Assembly: GCA_014653355.1 (NCBI GenBank)
Contig: JACWEO010000001.1
Location: 168,650-232,649 of the forward strand
Origin: Pelagibacterales bacterium SAG-MED47
GTDB taxonomy: Bacteria > Pseudomonadota > Alphaproteobacteria > Pelagibacterales > Pelagibacteraceae
Length of the DNA stretch: 64,000 nucleotides
Reading direction: 5' to 3'
The stretch's first letter is position 1, and each line of letters opens with the position of its first letter. A program made the position numbers and the translations under genes. Below the pieces are notes generated by a model, which saw only the letters and a list, made by a program, of their open reading frames with translations, was not told where the DNA came from and made no database searches. Below are positions 8,428 to 17,447 of the stretch, in pieces.

Positions 8428-9360
8428 GTGGAACCTTTAGTTAGTATTATTATGAATTGTAAAAATGGTGAGAGTTTTTTAAAAGAAAGTCTAGACTCTA
8501 TTTTAGTTCAAACTTATAAAAATTGGGAATTAATATTTGTTGATAATGCATCAAAGGATAAGAGTAAAAAAATTTTTGATAATTATAATGATGAACGGTT
8601 TAAATATTTTAATATAAAAGAAGAAGTAAATTTAGGAACTGCAAGACAAGTTGCTTTACGAAATTGTTCAGGAGAATTTATATCTTTTTTAGATACTGAT
8701 GATCTTTGGCTTCAAAATAAGTTAGAAAGTCAGATTGTATTATTTAGAGAGAGCGATATTGGAATGGTAATATCGAACACAATTTTTTTTTCAGGTAAAA
8801 AAGAAAAAATTTTTTATTTAAAAGCACCACCTACCGGTGAAGTATTTTATGATCTGTTAAAAAAATATTATATTAGCCTTGAGACATTGATCTGTAGAAA
8901 AAAATATTTGGATCAACTATATTTTGAATTTGATGAGGAATATTCAATGATAAGTGATATGGATTTAACACTAAGGTTGAGTTTAATTTGTAAGCTTGCC
9001 TATTGCCCTAAAATTTTATCTAAATGGAGAGTACACAATAAAAGTGATACTTGGAATAAAAAAGATTTATTTTTTTATGAGCAAATAAGCTTAATAGAAA
9101 AACTTACTTATATTGATGGAAATAATAAAAATATCAAATTTTTAAAAAACAAAAAAAATTTTTTAAATAATATTCATTTTTCTTTGATTCTTAATCAAAT
9201 AGAGAATGGAAAATCATTAAATAGAATAGAAATCATTAAGGAAATTTTAAAAAAGAAAATGAGATTTAAAAATTTTATAATATTATTTTTATTAACTTTA
9301 TTGCCATTTAAAAATTTATTTTTTAAATTTTACAGATTTACTTTTTCAATTAATCCTTAA
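8428..9360 (+). CDS. Glycosyltransferase family 2
   Basis: A 310-aa GT-A glycosyltransferase with a GTG start at 8428. The N-terminal strand V-S-I-I-M-N-C-K-N-G, the L-V-Q-T-Y-K-N-W-E helix and F-V-D-N-A-S loop are classic GT2; the metal-binding motif is D89-T-D91-D92. S-D-M-D-L-T-L-R near 175 fits the acceptor-side motif. A hydrophobic C-terminal stretch (about 278-300) may attach it to the inner membrane. Its stop is directly abutted by the next ATG. Donor and acceptor unknown; the CDP-sugar made next door is a candidate donor. Confidence 0.88.
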   Translation: MEPLVSIIMNCKNGESFLKESLDSILVQTYKNWELIFVDNASKDKSKKIFDNYNDERFKYFNIKEEVNLGTARQVALRNCSGEFISFLDTDDLWLQNKLESQIVLFRESDIGMVISNTIFFSGKKEKIFYLKAPPTGEVFYDLLKKYYISLETLICRKKYLDQLYFEFDEEYSMISDMDLTLRLSLICKLAYCPKILSKWRVHNKSDTWNKKDLFFYEQISLIEKLTYIDGNNKNIKFLKNKKNFLNNIHFSLILNQIENGKSLNRIEIIKEILKKKMRFKNFIILFLLTLLPFKNLFFKFYRFTFSINP

Positions 9361-10344
9361 ATGAAAAATTTTATTTATTTATATAATGGAAGAAGCGCGT
9401 TAAACTGTGCGTTAAATAATATTAATCTTAAAGTTGATGATGAAATATTATACCCTGAATTTAGTTGTGATGTAATTTTTCAATATAAACCCGAAAATAA
9501 TTACAATTATAAGTTTTATCAAATTAAAGATAATTTTTATCTTTCCATTAATTTATTAAAAAAAAAAATAACAAAAAGAACTAAAGTTATAATTGTTATA
9601 AATTTTTTTGGAATTAAACAAAAATTAAAAAAACTTTATGAATTATGTAAAAGAAAAAAAATTTTATTATTTGTTGATGAATGCCACACATTTTATAACT
9701 TGAAAAAAAGTAGTTCAAATGACTGCGATATTAAATTTTTTTCTCCTTCTAAAATTTTTGATAAAATTTTATTTGGTGGAATATTACAAATTAATAATAA
9801 TAGTATAAATATTAAAGAATTACCTTCGTCTACATTTGGTTTTAATTTTACTAAGGCCTTAAAAAAAAAGATTAAAAGTTTAACATTGTATGAAAAAATG
9901 AAGTTTTATAATAAAAGACCTTTATTTGAAAATGAAAATTTTTTTAAATCGAAATTTATAGTAAAAAGAGAAAAATTAAATAATATTCTTGTTAATCAAA
10001 TTAAATCAATTAATTCGTCAAATGAAAGTAAGTTGAGATTAAAAAATTATAAATATTGGAATAAAATATGTAAAAAATTAAAAATAAAACCACTACTTGG
10101 GATCGATGATATTAATCATGGTTGCCCTCTTTACTTCCCAGCACTTTGTAAATCTAAAAATCAAGCTTCTAAAATATTTGATATAGGTTGGAAAAACAAA
10201 CTAGAAATTGTATCATGGCCCACTCTTCATCCAATTCAAAAAAAGAATAAAAGATTAATAAATTATTGGAAAAAAATTGTTTATTTTCCAATGAATAAAA
10301 AATACTTTAATAATCAAAGCTTTATAAGAAATTGTCAGAATTAG
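9361..10344 (+). CDS. DegT/DnrJ/EryC1-type PLP aminotransferase-like protein
   Basis: A 327-aa fold-type I PLP enzyme related to sugar aminotransferases. N-G-R-S-A-L at 9-14 matches the family's (S/G)-G-T-x-A-L helix; D106-E-C-H109 fits the PLP-ring Asp/His pair, and K131 in F-S-P-S-K is the probable Schiff-base lysine. It is somewhat short (family about 370), mainly in the C-terminal domain. The Lys argues for an aminotransferase rather than an RfbH-type 3-dehydratase, which carries His. The likely substrate is a nucleotide-linked ketosugar from the neighbouring SDR enzymes. Start abuts the previous stop. Confidence 0.7.
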   Translation: MKNFIYLYNGRSALNCALNNINLKVDDEILYPEFSCDVIFQYKPENNYNYKFYQIKDNFYLSINLLKKKITKRTKVIIVINFFGIKQKLKKLYELCKRKKILLFVDECHTFYNLKKSSSNDCDIKFFSPSKIFDKILFGGILQINNNSINIKELPSSTFGFNFTKALKKKIKSLTLYEKMKFYNKRPLFENENFFKSKFIVKREKLNNILVNQIKSINSSNESKLRLKNYKYWNKICKKLKIKPLLGIDDINHGCPLYFPALCKSKNQASKIFDIGWKNKLEIVSWPTLHPIQKKNKRLINYWKKIVYFPMNKKYFNNQSFIRNCQN

Positions 10345-11411
10345 AATTTAAAATAAGAGATAGTTTTACCAAAGAATTGGAAAATGAGTGGCTTGATTTA
10401 TCTAAATTATCTGAAGTTTCTATATTTCAAAATTTTTCTTGGCAACATTGTTGGTTTGAAAATATAAATAAAAAAGAAGCTAAAAATTCATTATTTATCA
10501 TTAGTATCTATTTCAAAAAAAAAATTATAGGTATTTTACCATTTGAAAAAAAAAAATATTTAAATCTAAATATACTTGGTCTTACTGGTGCTCCATTTGC
10601 AGATTATTGTGATTTCATAATTGATTCAAAATTTTTAAAATCAAATGACAATATTAAAAAACTGATTAGAGAATTTGTATTTAATATTGAAGGTATAGAT
10701 TTAGTTATTTTTGATAAAGTTAAAGAAAGTAGTAATCTTCATATCTTATTTGATAACTTAACATTAAATCAAAGAAATTATAATTCTTATCAATTAAAAA
10801 AAGAAAATGGTAATAATAATTTAATACCAAAAAAATTTTTGTCGGATACAAATAGACAAATTAAAAAGTTAAATTTAAGAGGAACTATATCCTATAAGAT
10901 AGCTTCAACTACCCTTGAAAAAGAAAGAGTCTTAGAATTTTTTCTTACAAATAAAGCTAAACAACTTGAGATTACAAAAAGTTGGAATTATTTAAAAAAA
11001 GAAATATATAAAAATTTTTTGATTAAAATGTTTGAACTAAATGATGCACACTTATCTTTTTTATCCTTAAATGATAAAATAATAGCTGTTCATTTAGGAT
11101 ATTTAAAAGAAAACAAACTTATATATCTGTTTCCAACCTATGACAGGGAATATGCAAATTTTTCTCCTGGGAACATATTGATAATAAAAATGATAAATAA
11201 TTTTTTTAAAAATAATGGTTTAGAGTTTGATTTTACAACTGGTGATGAAAATTATAAAATAAGATTATCAAATAGAAAACAAAGAATTTTTTACAAAATT
11301 ATAAGTTTAAATTTTAAAAGTAATTTTGTAAAGGTACTAATTGAACTTTTCAATTATATTAAACAAATAAAATATTTGAGGTTAGTGATCCAAAAAATCA
11401 ATCATTTATGA
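10332..11411 (+). CDS. GNAT/FemAB-like acyltransferase (BioF2/CelD-type, Acetyltransf_6)
   Basis: A 359-aa protein with a TTG start overlapping the aminotransferase by 13 nt. The pattern S-x-F-Q-N-F-S-W-Q followed by I-I-G-I-L-P-F, L-G-L-T-G-A-P-F-A-D-Y-C-D and a C-terminal P-T-Y-D-x-x-Y-A-x-x-S-P-G-N segment matches the CelD/BcsL group of GNAT-fold proteins found in exopolysaccharide loci. They are thought to acylate amino sugars or polymers. Following an aminotransferase, N-acylation of the new amino sugar is a reasonable guess. No membrane segment seen. Confidence 0.7.
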   Translation: MSELEFKIRDSFTKELENEWLDLSKLSEVSIFQNFSWQHCWFENINKKEAKNSLFIISIYFKKKIIGILPFEKKKYLNLNILGLTGAPFADYCDFIIDSKFLKSNDNIKKLIREFVFNIEGIDLVIFDKVKESSNLHILFDNLTLNQRNYNSYQLKKENGNNNLIPKKFLSDTNRQIKKLNLRGTISYKIASTTLEKERVLEFFLTNKAKQLEITKSWNYLKKEIYKNFLIKMFELNDAHLSFLSLNDKIIAVHLGYLKENKLIYLFPTYDREYANFSPGNILIIKMINNFFKNNGLEFDFTTGDENYKIRLSNRKQRIFYKIISLNFKSNFVKVLIELFNYIKQIKYLRLVIQKINHL

Positions 11412-12238
11412 AATTTATTAAAAAGATAATTAATATTGTAATTTATATTTTAATTAAGTTCAAATTACTTAAGTTACCAAAAAAGAGTTTAAGAGTTTTA
11501 ATGTTTCATAATATTGATGATTTTGAAACTTTTAAAAATCAAATATACTTACTCAAAAAAAAATGGAAGATTTTAAGTCCAAAAGATTTTTATAAAATTA
11601 TTAATGGAAAAAAAAAAATTACCAAAAGATGTTTACTTTTAACTTTTGATGATGGATTCAAGAGTAATATAACTGTTGCTGATAAAATTCTTAGAAATGA
11701 AAACTTAAAAGCAATTATCTTTGTGCCTCTCAAATTCATCTTATTAAAAAAAAAATCAGATAAAAAAAATTTTATAAGAAATAATTTAAAAGTAAAATCA
11801 ATCTCTTCTAATATGGATAGTCTAGATATTAAAGATTTGAAAAAATTTAAAAAGTTAGATTTTGTAATTGGTTCACATACATTTTCTCATGCAAATCTAA
11901 AAAAATTAAGCAATAAAAAAAAACTTAAATTCGAGATCGTAGATAGTGCTAATAGATTACAAAAATTATTAAAAATAAATATAAATAATTTTTCTTTTAC
12001 TTTCGGAAGACTAGATGATATTTCTCAAAAGTCTCTAAAAATTTCTAAAAACAGATTTAATTATATCTTTACAGGTATTAGAGGAGAAAATTTAAATAAA
12101 TCTAAACTGATTTTTAGAGATAATGTTCTACCAAATGATAGGATTTATGATTTATACGCTTATTTAAGTGGATATTATGATTTTCTTTATTCAAATGAAA
12201 GAAAAATTATTAAAAAAAATTTTAGAAAAATTGTTTAA
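11408..12238 (+). CDS. Polysaccharide deacetylase (NodB-like, CE4)
   Basis: A 276-aa protein with an N-terminal hydrophobic stretch (about 7-22) and a NodB domain. L-T-F-D-D-G holds the catalytic base and metal Asp, and G-S-H-T-F-S-H holds the two metal-binding histidines. The family removes N-acetyl or O-acetyl groups from polysaccharides or lipid-linked sugars. The start overlaps the previous stop (ATGA) and its stop overlaps the next ATG (TAATG), so it is tightly coupled in the operon. Substrate unknown. Confidence 0.85.
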   Translation: MKFIKKIINIVIYILIKFKLLKLPKKSLRVLMFHNIDDFETFKNQIYLLKKKWKILSPKDFYKIINGKKKITKRCLLLTFDDGFKSNITVADKILRNENLKAIIFVPLKFILLKKKSDKKNFIRNNLKVKSISSNMDSLDIKDLKKFKKLDFVIGSHTFSHANLKKLSNKKKLKFEIVDSANRLQKLLKININNFSFTFGRLDDISQKSLKISKNRFNYIFTGIRGENLNKSKLIFRDNVLPNDRIYDLYAYLSGYYDFLYSNERKIIKKNFRKIV

Positions 12239-13368
12239 TGCTAACAGCAATTGACATGGTTGGGACCAATCTTAATAGTGGAAGTAAAACTTATAATTTA
12301 AATTTTTATAAATATTTATCCAAAAAAAAGTTAAATAATCCTATTTATATATTTATATCTAATAAAACTCTAAAAAAAATAAAAATAAATCAGAATGAAA
12401 ATATAAAATTTATATCAAAATCAAATATTCTTCAGATAACTTTTTTAAGGATTCTATGGATGCAATTTATATTGCCATTTGAATTGAAATTTTTAAAAGT
12501 TAAACAATTATATTCTCCAATGAATTTTACACCTTTAATTTTAAAATTATTTAAAATACGTACAATTTTATGTTTACACTCTAATTTACCTTGGATCTTC
12601 TTTTCTAAAATGCCAGGAAATATAATTAGAAATTATATTACAAAATTAATGATGCAATTTTCAATTAATGTATGTGATCATTTGATTGTTACGTCGAATA
12701 CTGCAAAAGATGAAATCATTAAAATTTTGTCTTTAAATCCAGAAAAAGTATCTTCTATTTATTTAGGTATAGACGAAAAATTTTTAAAAAACGAGGGTAA
12801 GGAAAAAAATTTAATTTCAGATTTTAATTATAAAAATTATATTTTAACAGTTGCATCTTGCGTTAAATATCACAATATAATAAATATTTTAAAAGCTTTT
12901 AAAAAGTTGCAAACTCGTAACAATTTTGACTTAAAATTTGTTCTAGTGATGCAAATATTAGACAAAGGTTATTATAAACAAATATTTAGTTATATTAAAA
13001 AAAATTTTGAAAAAGATAAAATTCTTATTTTTTCAAATTTAGATAATAGTTATTTAATTGATTTATATAAGAATGCTCATTTTTACGTTTTCTCTTCTTA
13101 TTGTGAGGTATTTGGTCTAACTAGTTTGGAGGCAATGTCACAAAATTGTCCAGTATTAATTTCTAATAGGTCTGCTTTACCTGAAATAAATTCGAAGGCA
13201 GCTGAATATTTTGATCCAGACGATCAAAATCAAATTGAAGAGCTAATGAATAATATATTATTAAATAAAAGCTTTAGAGAAGATTTAATAAATCGTGGTA
13301 ATAATCATTTTAAAAAATTTAGTTGGGAAAAAACAGTTTTAGAAACAACTAAAATTTTAAACATCTAA
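12238..13368 (+). CDS. Glycosyltransferase family 4 (GT-B)
   Basis: A 376-aa GT-B enzyme. N-terminal G-S-K-T-Y marks the acceptor-domain loop; a L-I-V-T-S-N-T-A-K-D-E helix and L-G-I-D follow, and the C-terminal donor site is E-V-F-G-L-T-S-L-E-A-M with the family E-x7-E pattern. It transfers an alpha-linked hexose from a nucleotide sugar at the cytoplasmic membrane face. It is the last gene of the first forward run, with only 15 nt to a convergent gene. Sugar specificity unknown. Confidence 0.88.
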   Translation: MLTAIDMVGTNLNSGSKTYNLNFYKYLSKKKLNNPIYIFISNKTLKKIKINQNENIKFISKSNILQITFLRILWMQFILPFELKFLKVKQLYSPMNFTPLILKLFKIRTILCLHSNLPWIFFSKMPGNIIRNYITKLMMQFSINVCDHLIVTSNTAKDEIIKILSLNPEKVSSIYLGIDEKFLKNEGKEKNLISDFNYKNYILTVASCVKYHNIINILKAFKKLQTRNNFDLKFVLVMQILDKGYYKQIFSYIKKNFEKDKILIFSNLDNSYLIDLYKNAHFYVFSSYCEVFGLTSLEAMSQNCPVLISNRSALPEINSKAAEYFDPDDQNQIEELMNNILLNKSFREDLINRGNNHFKKFSWEKTVLETTKILNI

Positions 13369-13383
13369 CTCTTTTAAGTTAAA

Positions 13384-13863
13384 TTAATTTTTCTTTTTAA
13401 CAAGTGTATTTACTTTAATAATTGAGTTTGCTTCTAAGTTTACTCCAGGTGCTAAAATTGATTTAGCTCCAATCCAGCAATTATTACTTATAATAATTTC
13501 TTCACTTATTAAATCAAATTCTTCTTTTTTAAAATTATGATTTCCTGTGCAAAAATAAACATCTTGAGATATGCAACAATTATCACCAATTTTTACATTG
13601 GCGATATTATCTATCCAAACTCTTGCTCCAATCCAACAATTATCGCCAATTTCTAATTTCCAAGGGTACTTAATGTTAGTATAGGGATGTATAATAATAT
13701 TAATACCAATTTTAGCTCCAAAAATTTTAAGAAGTAAAACTCTCATTTTAGATGAAGGTATAAAACTATAAATAATTAAATTATTTATCAAATACCACAG
13801 GCTAAGTTTTAAAAAATAAAGTTTGTTAATTTTTTCTTTTTTAAAATTTTTCAGTTTAAACAT
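13384..13863 (-). CDS. WcaF-like colanic-acid-type acetyltransferase
   Basis: A 159-aa left-handed beta-helix acyltransferase. An N-terminal W-Y-L-I-N-N helix segment and L-L-K-I-F-G-A-K-I-G lead into hexapeptide repeats. W-K-L-E-I-G-D-N-C-W-I-G, then G-N-H-N (catalytic His region) and N-N-C-W-I-G-A-K are typical of the WcaF/NodL group. It would O-acetylate a glycan precursor using acetyl-CoA. It lies downstream of a reverse-strand glycosyltransferase with an 88-nt AT-rich gap and converges with a GT4 gene. Confidence 0.85.
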   Translation of the reverse strand: MFKLKNFKKEKINKLYFLKLSLWYLINNLIIYSFIPSSKMRVLLLKIFGAKIGINIIIHPYTNIKYPWKLEIGDNCWIGARVWIDNIANVKIGDNCCISQDVYFCTGNHNFKKEEFDLISEEIIISNNCWIGAKSILAPGVNLEANSIIKVNTLVKKKN

Positions 13864-13951
13864 AAGATCTAATCTTTAATTTCTTATAGATTAATTTATA
13901 AATAAATCAATATTATCATAATTGATTTTATTAAAAATAATTTTTTTTTCA

Positions 13952-14833
13952 TTACAATTTTTTTAATTTTTTTAAATCACTTATTTTATTATAGTTTAAA
14001 GTAATAATTTTATTTTTTAAAAATTTAAAATTATATGTTTGATTTTTGTCAATAACTACTTTTACATTATTTGATAAACACTCAATTATAAAAAAACTAT
14101 AAAAGTTCTCACCTGAAGGAACAGTATAATTTGCAATAGATTGTAATTTTAAGACCTTTTTATTTGATATCCTTCCATGATTTTTTAAAGATGGTATATT
14201 TAATTTATCTCCAATAATCTGAACTTTATATTTATTTTCTATTAATTTTTTAATGAAATTATATGGAAAAAAACTCTTCTTGTTTTTGTGTTTTCTATAA
14301 TAAATTAAAAAATCAATTTTCTTCTTCCGTCTTTTATTTGAAGAGTAGCTTTTGAAGATATAATTGAATTTACTTTTTTTAATAGTTTGCAAAAATAGGT
14401 ATTTTTTAAGAAGATCTGTAGAAAATATAATTTCATTATTTCTAAAAATTAATGAAAACTCACTTATTTTGTAAAAAATAGGAAAAATTATACCTCTTAT
14501 AAAAAAGTTAAATATGTTAGATTTTGAAAATTTCGAACCCCCAGTAATTGGTCCTAAAATAGTTTTTGGTGGTAAAAGAGAAAAAATTAGAAAATTCCAA
14601 AAAGGTAAATAATTTAAATAGCAAACTTTTTGATTATTCAAATATTTTTTCCAACAATAAAATATTCCTTGTATCGTCGAAGTATACTTATTTTTAAGTA
14701 TTTTTGATTGATTTAACTCAATTTTGTAATTTTTTTTATATTTAAAATTTTTAAGAAATAATCTTGCAAGTTTTCCTTCCCCAGATGTCTGCGAATAATC
14801 ACAAACCCAAATGAATAATTTTTTTTTAATCAA
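13952..14833 (-). CDS. Putative glycosyltransferase (GT4-like)
   Basis: A 293-aa protein with a TTG start whose frame overlaps the 3' end of the upstream GT2-WecG gene by 8 nt. The N-terminal W-V-C-D-Y and S-G-E-G-K-L-A-R-L segments resemble the acceptor domain of GT4 enzymes; G-P-I-T-G-G is common in that group. The C-terminal donor motif (usual E-x7-E) is degenerate: V-P-S-G-E-N-F-Y-S-F-F-I-I-E-C. It is short for a GT-B enzyme (usual 350-400), so it may be a reduced or diverged member. Confidence 0.6.
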   Translation of the reverse strand: MIKKKLFIWVCDYSQTSGEGKLARLFLKNFKYKKNYKIELNQSKILKNKYTSTIQGIFYCWKKYLNNQKVCYLNYLPFWNFLIFSLLPPKTILGPITGGSKFSKSNIFNFFIRGIIFPIFYKISEFSLIFRNNEIIFSTDLLKKYLFLQTIKKSKFNYIFKSYSSNKRRKKKIDFLIYYRKHKNKKSFFPYNFIKKLIENKYKVQIIGDKLNIPSLKNHGRISNKKVLKLQSIANYTVPSGENFYSFFIIECLSNNVKVVIDKNQTYNFKFLKNKIITLNYNKISDLKKLKKL

Positions 14834-16301
14834 TTTTAATAAATCTTACTTTGTGAAATATTTTGTCAATATATTTGCCTTTTAAATAATAAATAAACGT
14901 CTCAAAAATTCTCTTAGATCTTCTAAAAAAATCATTTCTCAATCTCCACAAAAATTCATAGTTTTTAAGAATATTTGGCACAATTTTTTCTTCTCCAGAA
15001 GCCATGGCAATGGAAGCACCAATACAAACAATTTTGTAATTTTTATTTTTTTTGGCTAAAAAATACGCTAACTTTTCTTGTTTTGGTGTAGGTAAAGTAA
15101 TGAACGTAATTTCATCTTTAGATAGTGATAGTTTTGTTTTTATAATTTTATCAATACTTCCAAAAGGAAGATTGGTATTTTTTACCTTAATTCTGAATTT
15201 CTTTATAAGAAAATTTTTAGAGTTTTGTGATAAATTACCCAAAACAGAAATTTTTTTAATATTACTTGGTAATTTCATTGTTTTTATCAGATCTCTTCCA
15301 GGAATTTTCTTTACATCGATATGTCTTTTTAACCAAATACCATCTGGCCAATGATATAAAGTTTTTTTTGGATAGAGTTCTCTATTTGCATAATAACCAA
15401 GAAAAGCTAAATTCATTCCTGAAAGAATAAAATTTTTATTATAGGGGATTTCATATGTCCTTCTCAATATTTTAAAACAGTTATCCAAATAATAATCTTT
15501 ATCAAAGTTAATTTTAAACAGTTTAAATTTGTTGTTAATTTGAGAATTACTGTAAAAAAATAATTGACTAATTTTTGCTGGAATTCTCATTATTATAAAA
15601 AAAAGGTTAGATGATAAATTATTAATCGAAAAGGATCTAAAAATTTCTAATGTTGAGATCCAATAACTTTGTAAATTTTTTCCAGAAATACCACCTGATC
15701 GCATCCTTATAATTGTATTATTAATAACCTTATATTTTTCCTTATTTATATAAAATAATCTAAGAAAAAATTCAAAATCGCCAGCAATCTTGAAATTTTC
15801 ATTATACATCTTATTTTTTTTATAGATTCCTCTTTTTATAATTGTAGCTGGGTGAGGAGGCATTAACCCAAATTTCATTTTCCATCTTTGAAAATTTTTT
15901 GAAGGATAGAATCTTGTTATTTTGTAATAATCTAACTTATTAAAATACGCAACATTACCCAAAAAAATTTCAAAAGACTTATTTTTGGATATAATAACAG
16001 ATAATTCTTTAACTGTTTCATTAGATTGAAAAATATCATCTGAGTGTAATATACAAATAAAATCTCCAGTTGCTTTTGAGATTCCAAAATTTATTGATTT
16101 ATATATACCAAAATTTTTTTTAATATAATATTTTCTTTTTTTGTCTGAATATTTTTTTAATATAGGAATAGTTTGATCTCTCGAACCACCATCAACAATA
16201 ATATGTTCTATGTTTTTATACGACTGTGAATTTACTGAATTAAGAGTATCTCTTAGAGTCGTTGAACTGTTTAATGTGACTGTAATTATTGAAAATTTCA
16301 T
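14826..16301 (-). CDS. Fusion: GT2 glycosyltransferase + WecG/TagA/CpsF (GT26) domain
   Basis: A 491-aa two-domain enzyme. Residues about 1-220 form a GT2 domain (S-I-I-T-V-T-L-N-S, V-D-G-G-S-R-D, H-S-D-D, a G-D-F-E-F-F-L-R helix). Residues about 300-480 match WecG/TagA/CpsF: W-P-D-G-I-W-L, P-G-R-D-L-I, P-T-P-K-Q-E-K-L-A, I-G-A-S and P-E-W-x-W-R-L-like N-Y-E-F-L-W-R-L-R. GT26 enzymes add N-acetylmannosamine-type residues to a polyprenyl-diphosphate sugar. A WecA-like initiator lies at 18379-19389, so this protein could add the second and third sugars of the lipid-linked unit. The two domains are usually separate proteins. Confidence 0.85.
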   Translation of the reverse strand: MKFSIITVTLNSSTTLRDTLNSVNSQSYKNIEHIIVDGGSRDQTIPILKKYSDKKRKYYIKKNFGIYKSINFGISKATGDFICILHSDDIFQSNETVKELSVIISKNKSFEIFLGNVAYFNKLDYYKITRFYPSKNFQRWKMKFGLMPPHPATIIKRGIYKKNKMYNENFKIAGDFEFFLRLFYINKEKYKVINNTIIRMRSGGISGKNLQSYWISTLEIFRSFSINNLSSNLFFIIMRIPAKISQLFFYSNSQINNKFKLFKINFDKDYYLDNCFKILRRTYEIPYNKNFILSGMNLAFLGYYANRELYPKKTLYHWPDGIWLKRHIDVKKIPGRDLIKTMKLPSNIKKISVLGNLSQNSKNFLIKKFRIKVKNTNLPFGSIDKIIKTKLSLSKDEITFITLPTPKQEKLAYFLAKKNKNYKIVCIGASIAMASGEEKIVPNILKNYEFLWRLRNDFFRRSKRIFETFIYYLKGKYIDKIFHKVRFIKID

Positions 16302-16312
16302 TTTTTATAAAA

Positions 16313-16341
16313 TTATTGCATATTAAAACTTTTGATATAAT
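16313..16341 (+). promoter_or_regulatory. Candidate promoter for gmd-fcl (extended -10)
   Basis: TATAAT at 16336-16341 is preceded by T-G-A, giving an extended -10 element. A weak -35 candidate, TTATTG, lies at 16313-16318 with 17-nt spacing. It sits in the 58-nt divergent gap between the GT2-WecG gene and gmd, with a leader of about 12 nt before the gmd ATG. In such AT-rich DNA a chance match is possible. Confidence 0.45.
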
Positions 16342-16359
16342 AAGGATATATTATATTTT

Positions 16360-17442
16360 ATGAAATTTAAAAAGGCGATAATAACTGGAGTTACTGGACA
16401 AGATGGTTCTTATCTAGCTGAATTCTTATTAAAAAAAAATTATATAGTTCATGGAATTAAAAGAAAGTCGTCATCGTTCAATACTTCTAGAATTGACCAT
16501 ATTTATGAAAACAAACATTTAAGAAATAAATTTTTTTTACACTATGGTGATCTTCTAGATTCAAATACTTTAACAAAAATAATTAAAGAAGTTAAGCCAG
16601 ATGAGATTTATAATTTTGCTGCCCAAAGCCATGTTGGAGTTAGTTTTGATCTTCCAAATTATACATCTCAAGTAAATTCAATAGGGACACTGAATTTATT
16701 GCAAGCCATCAAGGACTGCGGCCTTGAAAAAAAAACTAAATTTTATCAGGCTTCAACTTCGGAGCTCTTCGGAGAAATACAAGAAAAAAAACAATCAGAA
16801 AAAACTAAATTTTACCCAAAAAGTCCTTATGCTACATCAAAATTATTTGCATACTGGATAACAAAAAATTTTAGAGAGTCATATAACATTTTTGCATCTA
16901 ATGGAATTCTTTTTAATCATGAATCTCCTAGAAGAGGAGAAACTTTTGTGACAAGGAAAATTACAATAGGTTTAAGCAAAATTATTTATGGTTTAGAAAA
17001 AAGTATATACTTAGGGAATATATATTCATTAAGAGATTGGGGACATGCTAAAGATTATGTTCAAATGTGTTGGAAAGTTTTGCAATATAAAAAGCCTGAT
17101 GATTTTGTTATAGCTACAGAAAAACAGTATTCTGTGAAATTTTTTATTGAAAATTGTTTTAAATATCTTGGTATAAAAATCAAGTGGTTTGGAAAAGGAA
17201 TTAATGAATTTGCTAAAATAATAAAATTTGATGATAAAAAGTATCCTAAATTAAAAAAAGGGATGATTGTAGTCAAAATTAATAAAAAATATTTTAGACC
17301 GAATGAAGTTGATAATCTAGTAGGTAATGCTACAAAAGCAAAAAAATTATTGAAATGGAAACCAAAAATAAACATTTATCAGTTAATTAAAGAAATGATA
17401 GATGCAGATTTAGAAATTGTTAGAAAATCAACTCTAATTTAA
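16360..17442 (+). CDS. gmd: GDP-mannose 4,6-dehydratase
   Basis: A 360-aa SDR with the Gmd hallmarks I-T-G-V-T-G-Q-D-G-S-Y-L-A-E, R-R/K-S-S-S-F-N-T-x-R-I-D, N-F-A-A-Q-S-H-V, S-T-S-E-L-F-G, S-P-Y-A-T-S-K (catalytic Tyr/Lys) and N-H-E-S-P-R-R-G. It converts GDP-D-mannose to GDP-4-keto-6-deoxymannose. The following gene encodes the partner enzyme, so the product is probably GDP-L-fucose. It starts a forward two-gene unit between two reverse-strand blocks. Confidence 0.95.
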   Translation: MKFKKAIITGVTGQDGSYLAEFLLKKNYIVHGIKRKSSSFNTSRIDHIYENKHLRNKFFLHYGDLLDSNTLTKIIKEVKPDEIYNFAAQSHVGVSFDLPNYTSQVNSIGTLNLLQAIKDCGLEKKTKFYQASTSELFGEIQEKKQSEKTKFYPKSPYATSKLFAYWITKNFRESYNIFASNGILFNHESPRRGETFVTRKITIGLSKIIYGLEKSIYLGNIYSLRDWGHAKDYVQMCWKVLQYKKPDDFVIATEKQYSVKFFIENCFKYLGIKIKWFGKGINEFAKIIKFDDKKYPKLKKGMIVVKINKKYFRPNEVDNLVGNATKAKKLLKWKPKINIYQLIKEMIDADLEIVRKSTLI

Positions 17443-17447
17443 TAATA

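Noticed and set aside
13369..13383. Bidirectional terminator between convergent GT4 and WcaF-like genes
   Set aside because: The 15-nt gap contains AT-rich sequence without a convincing stem.
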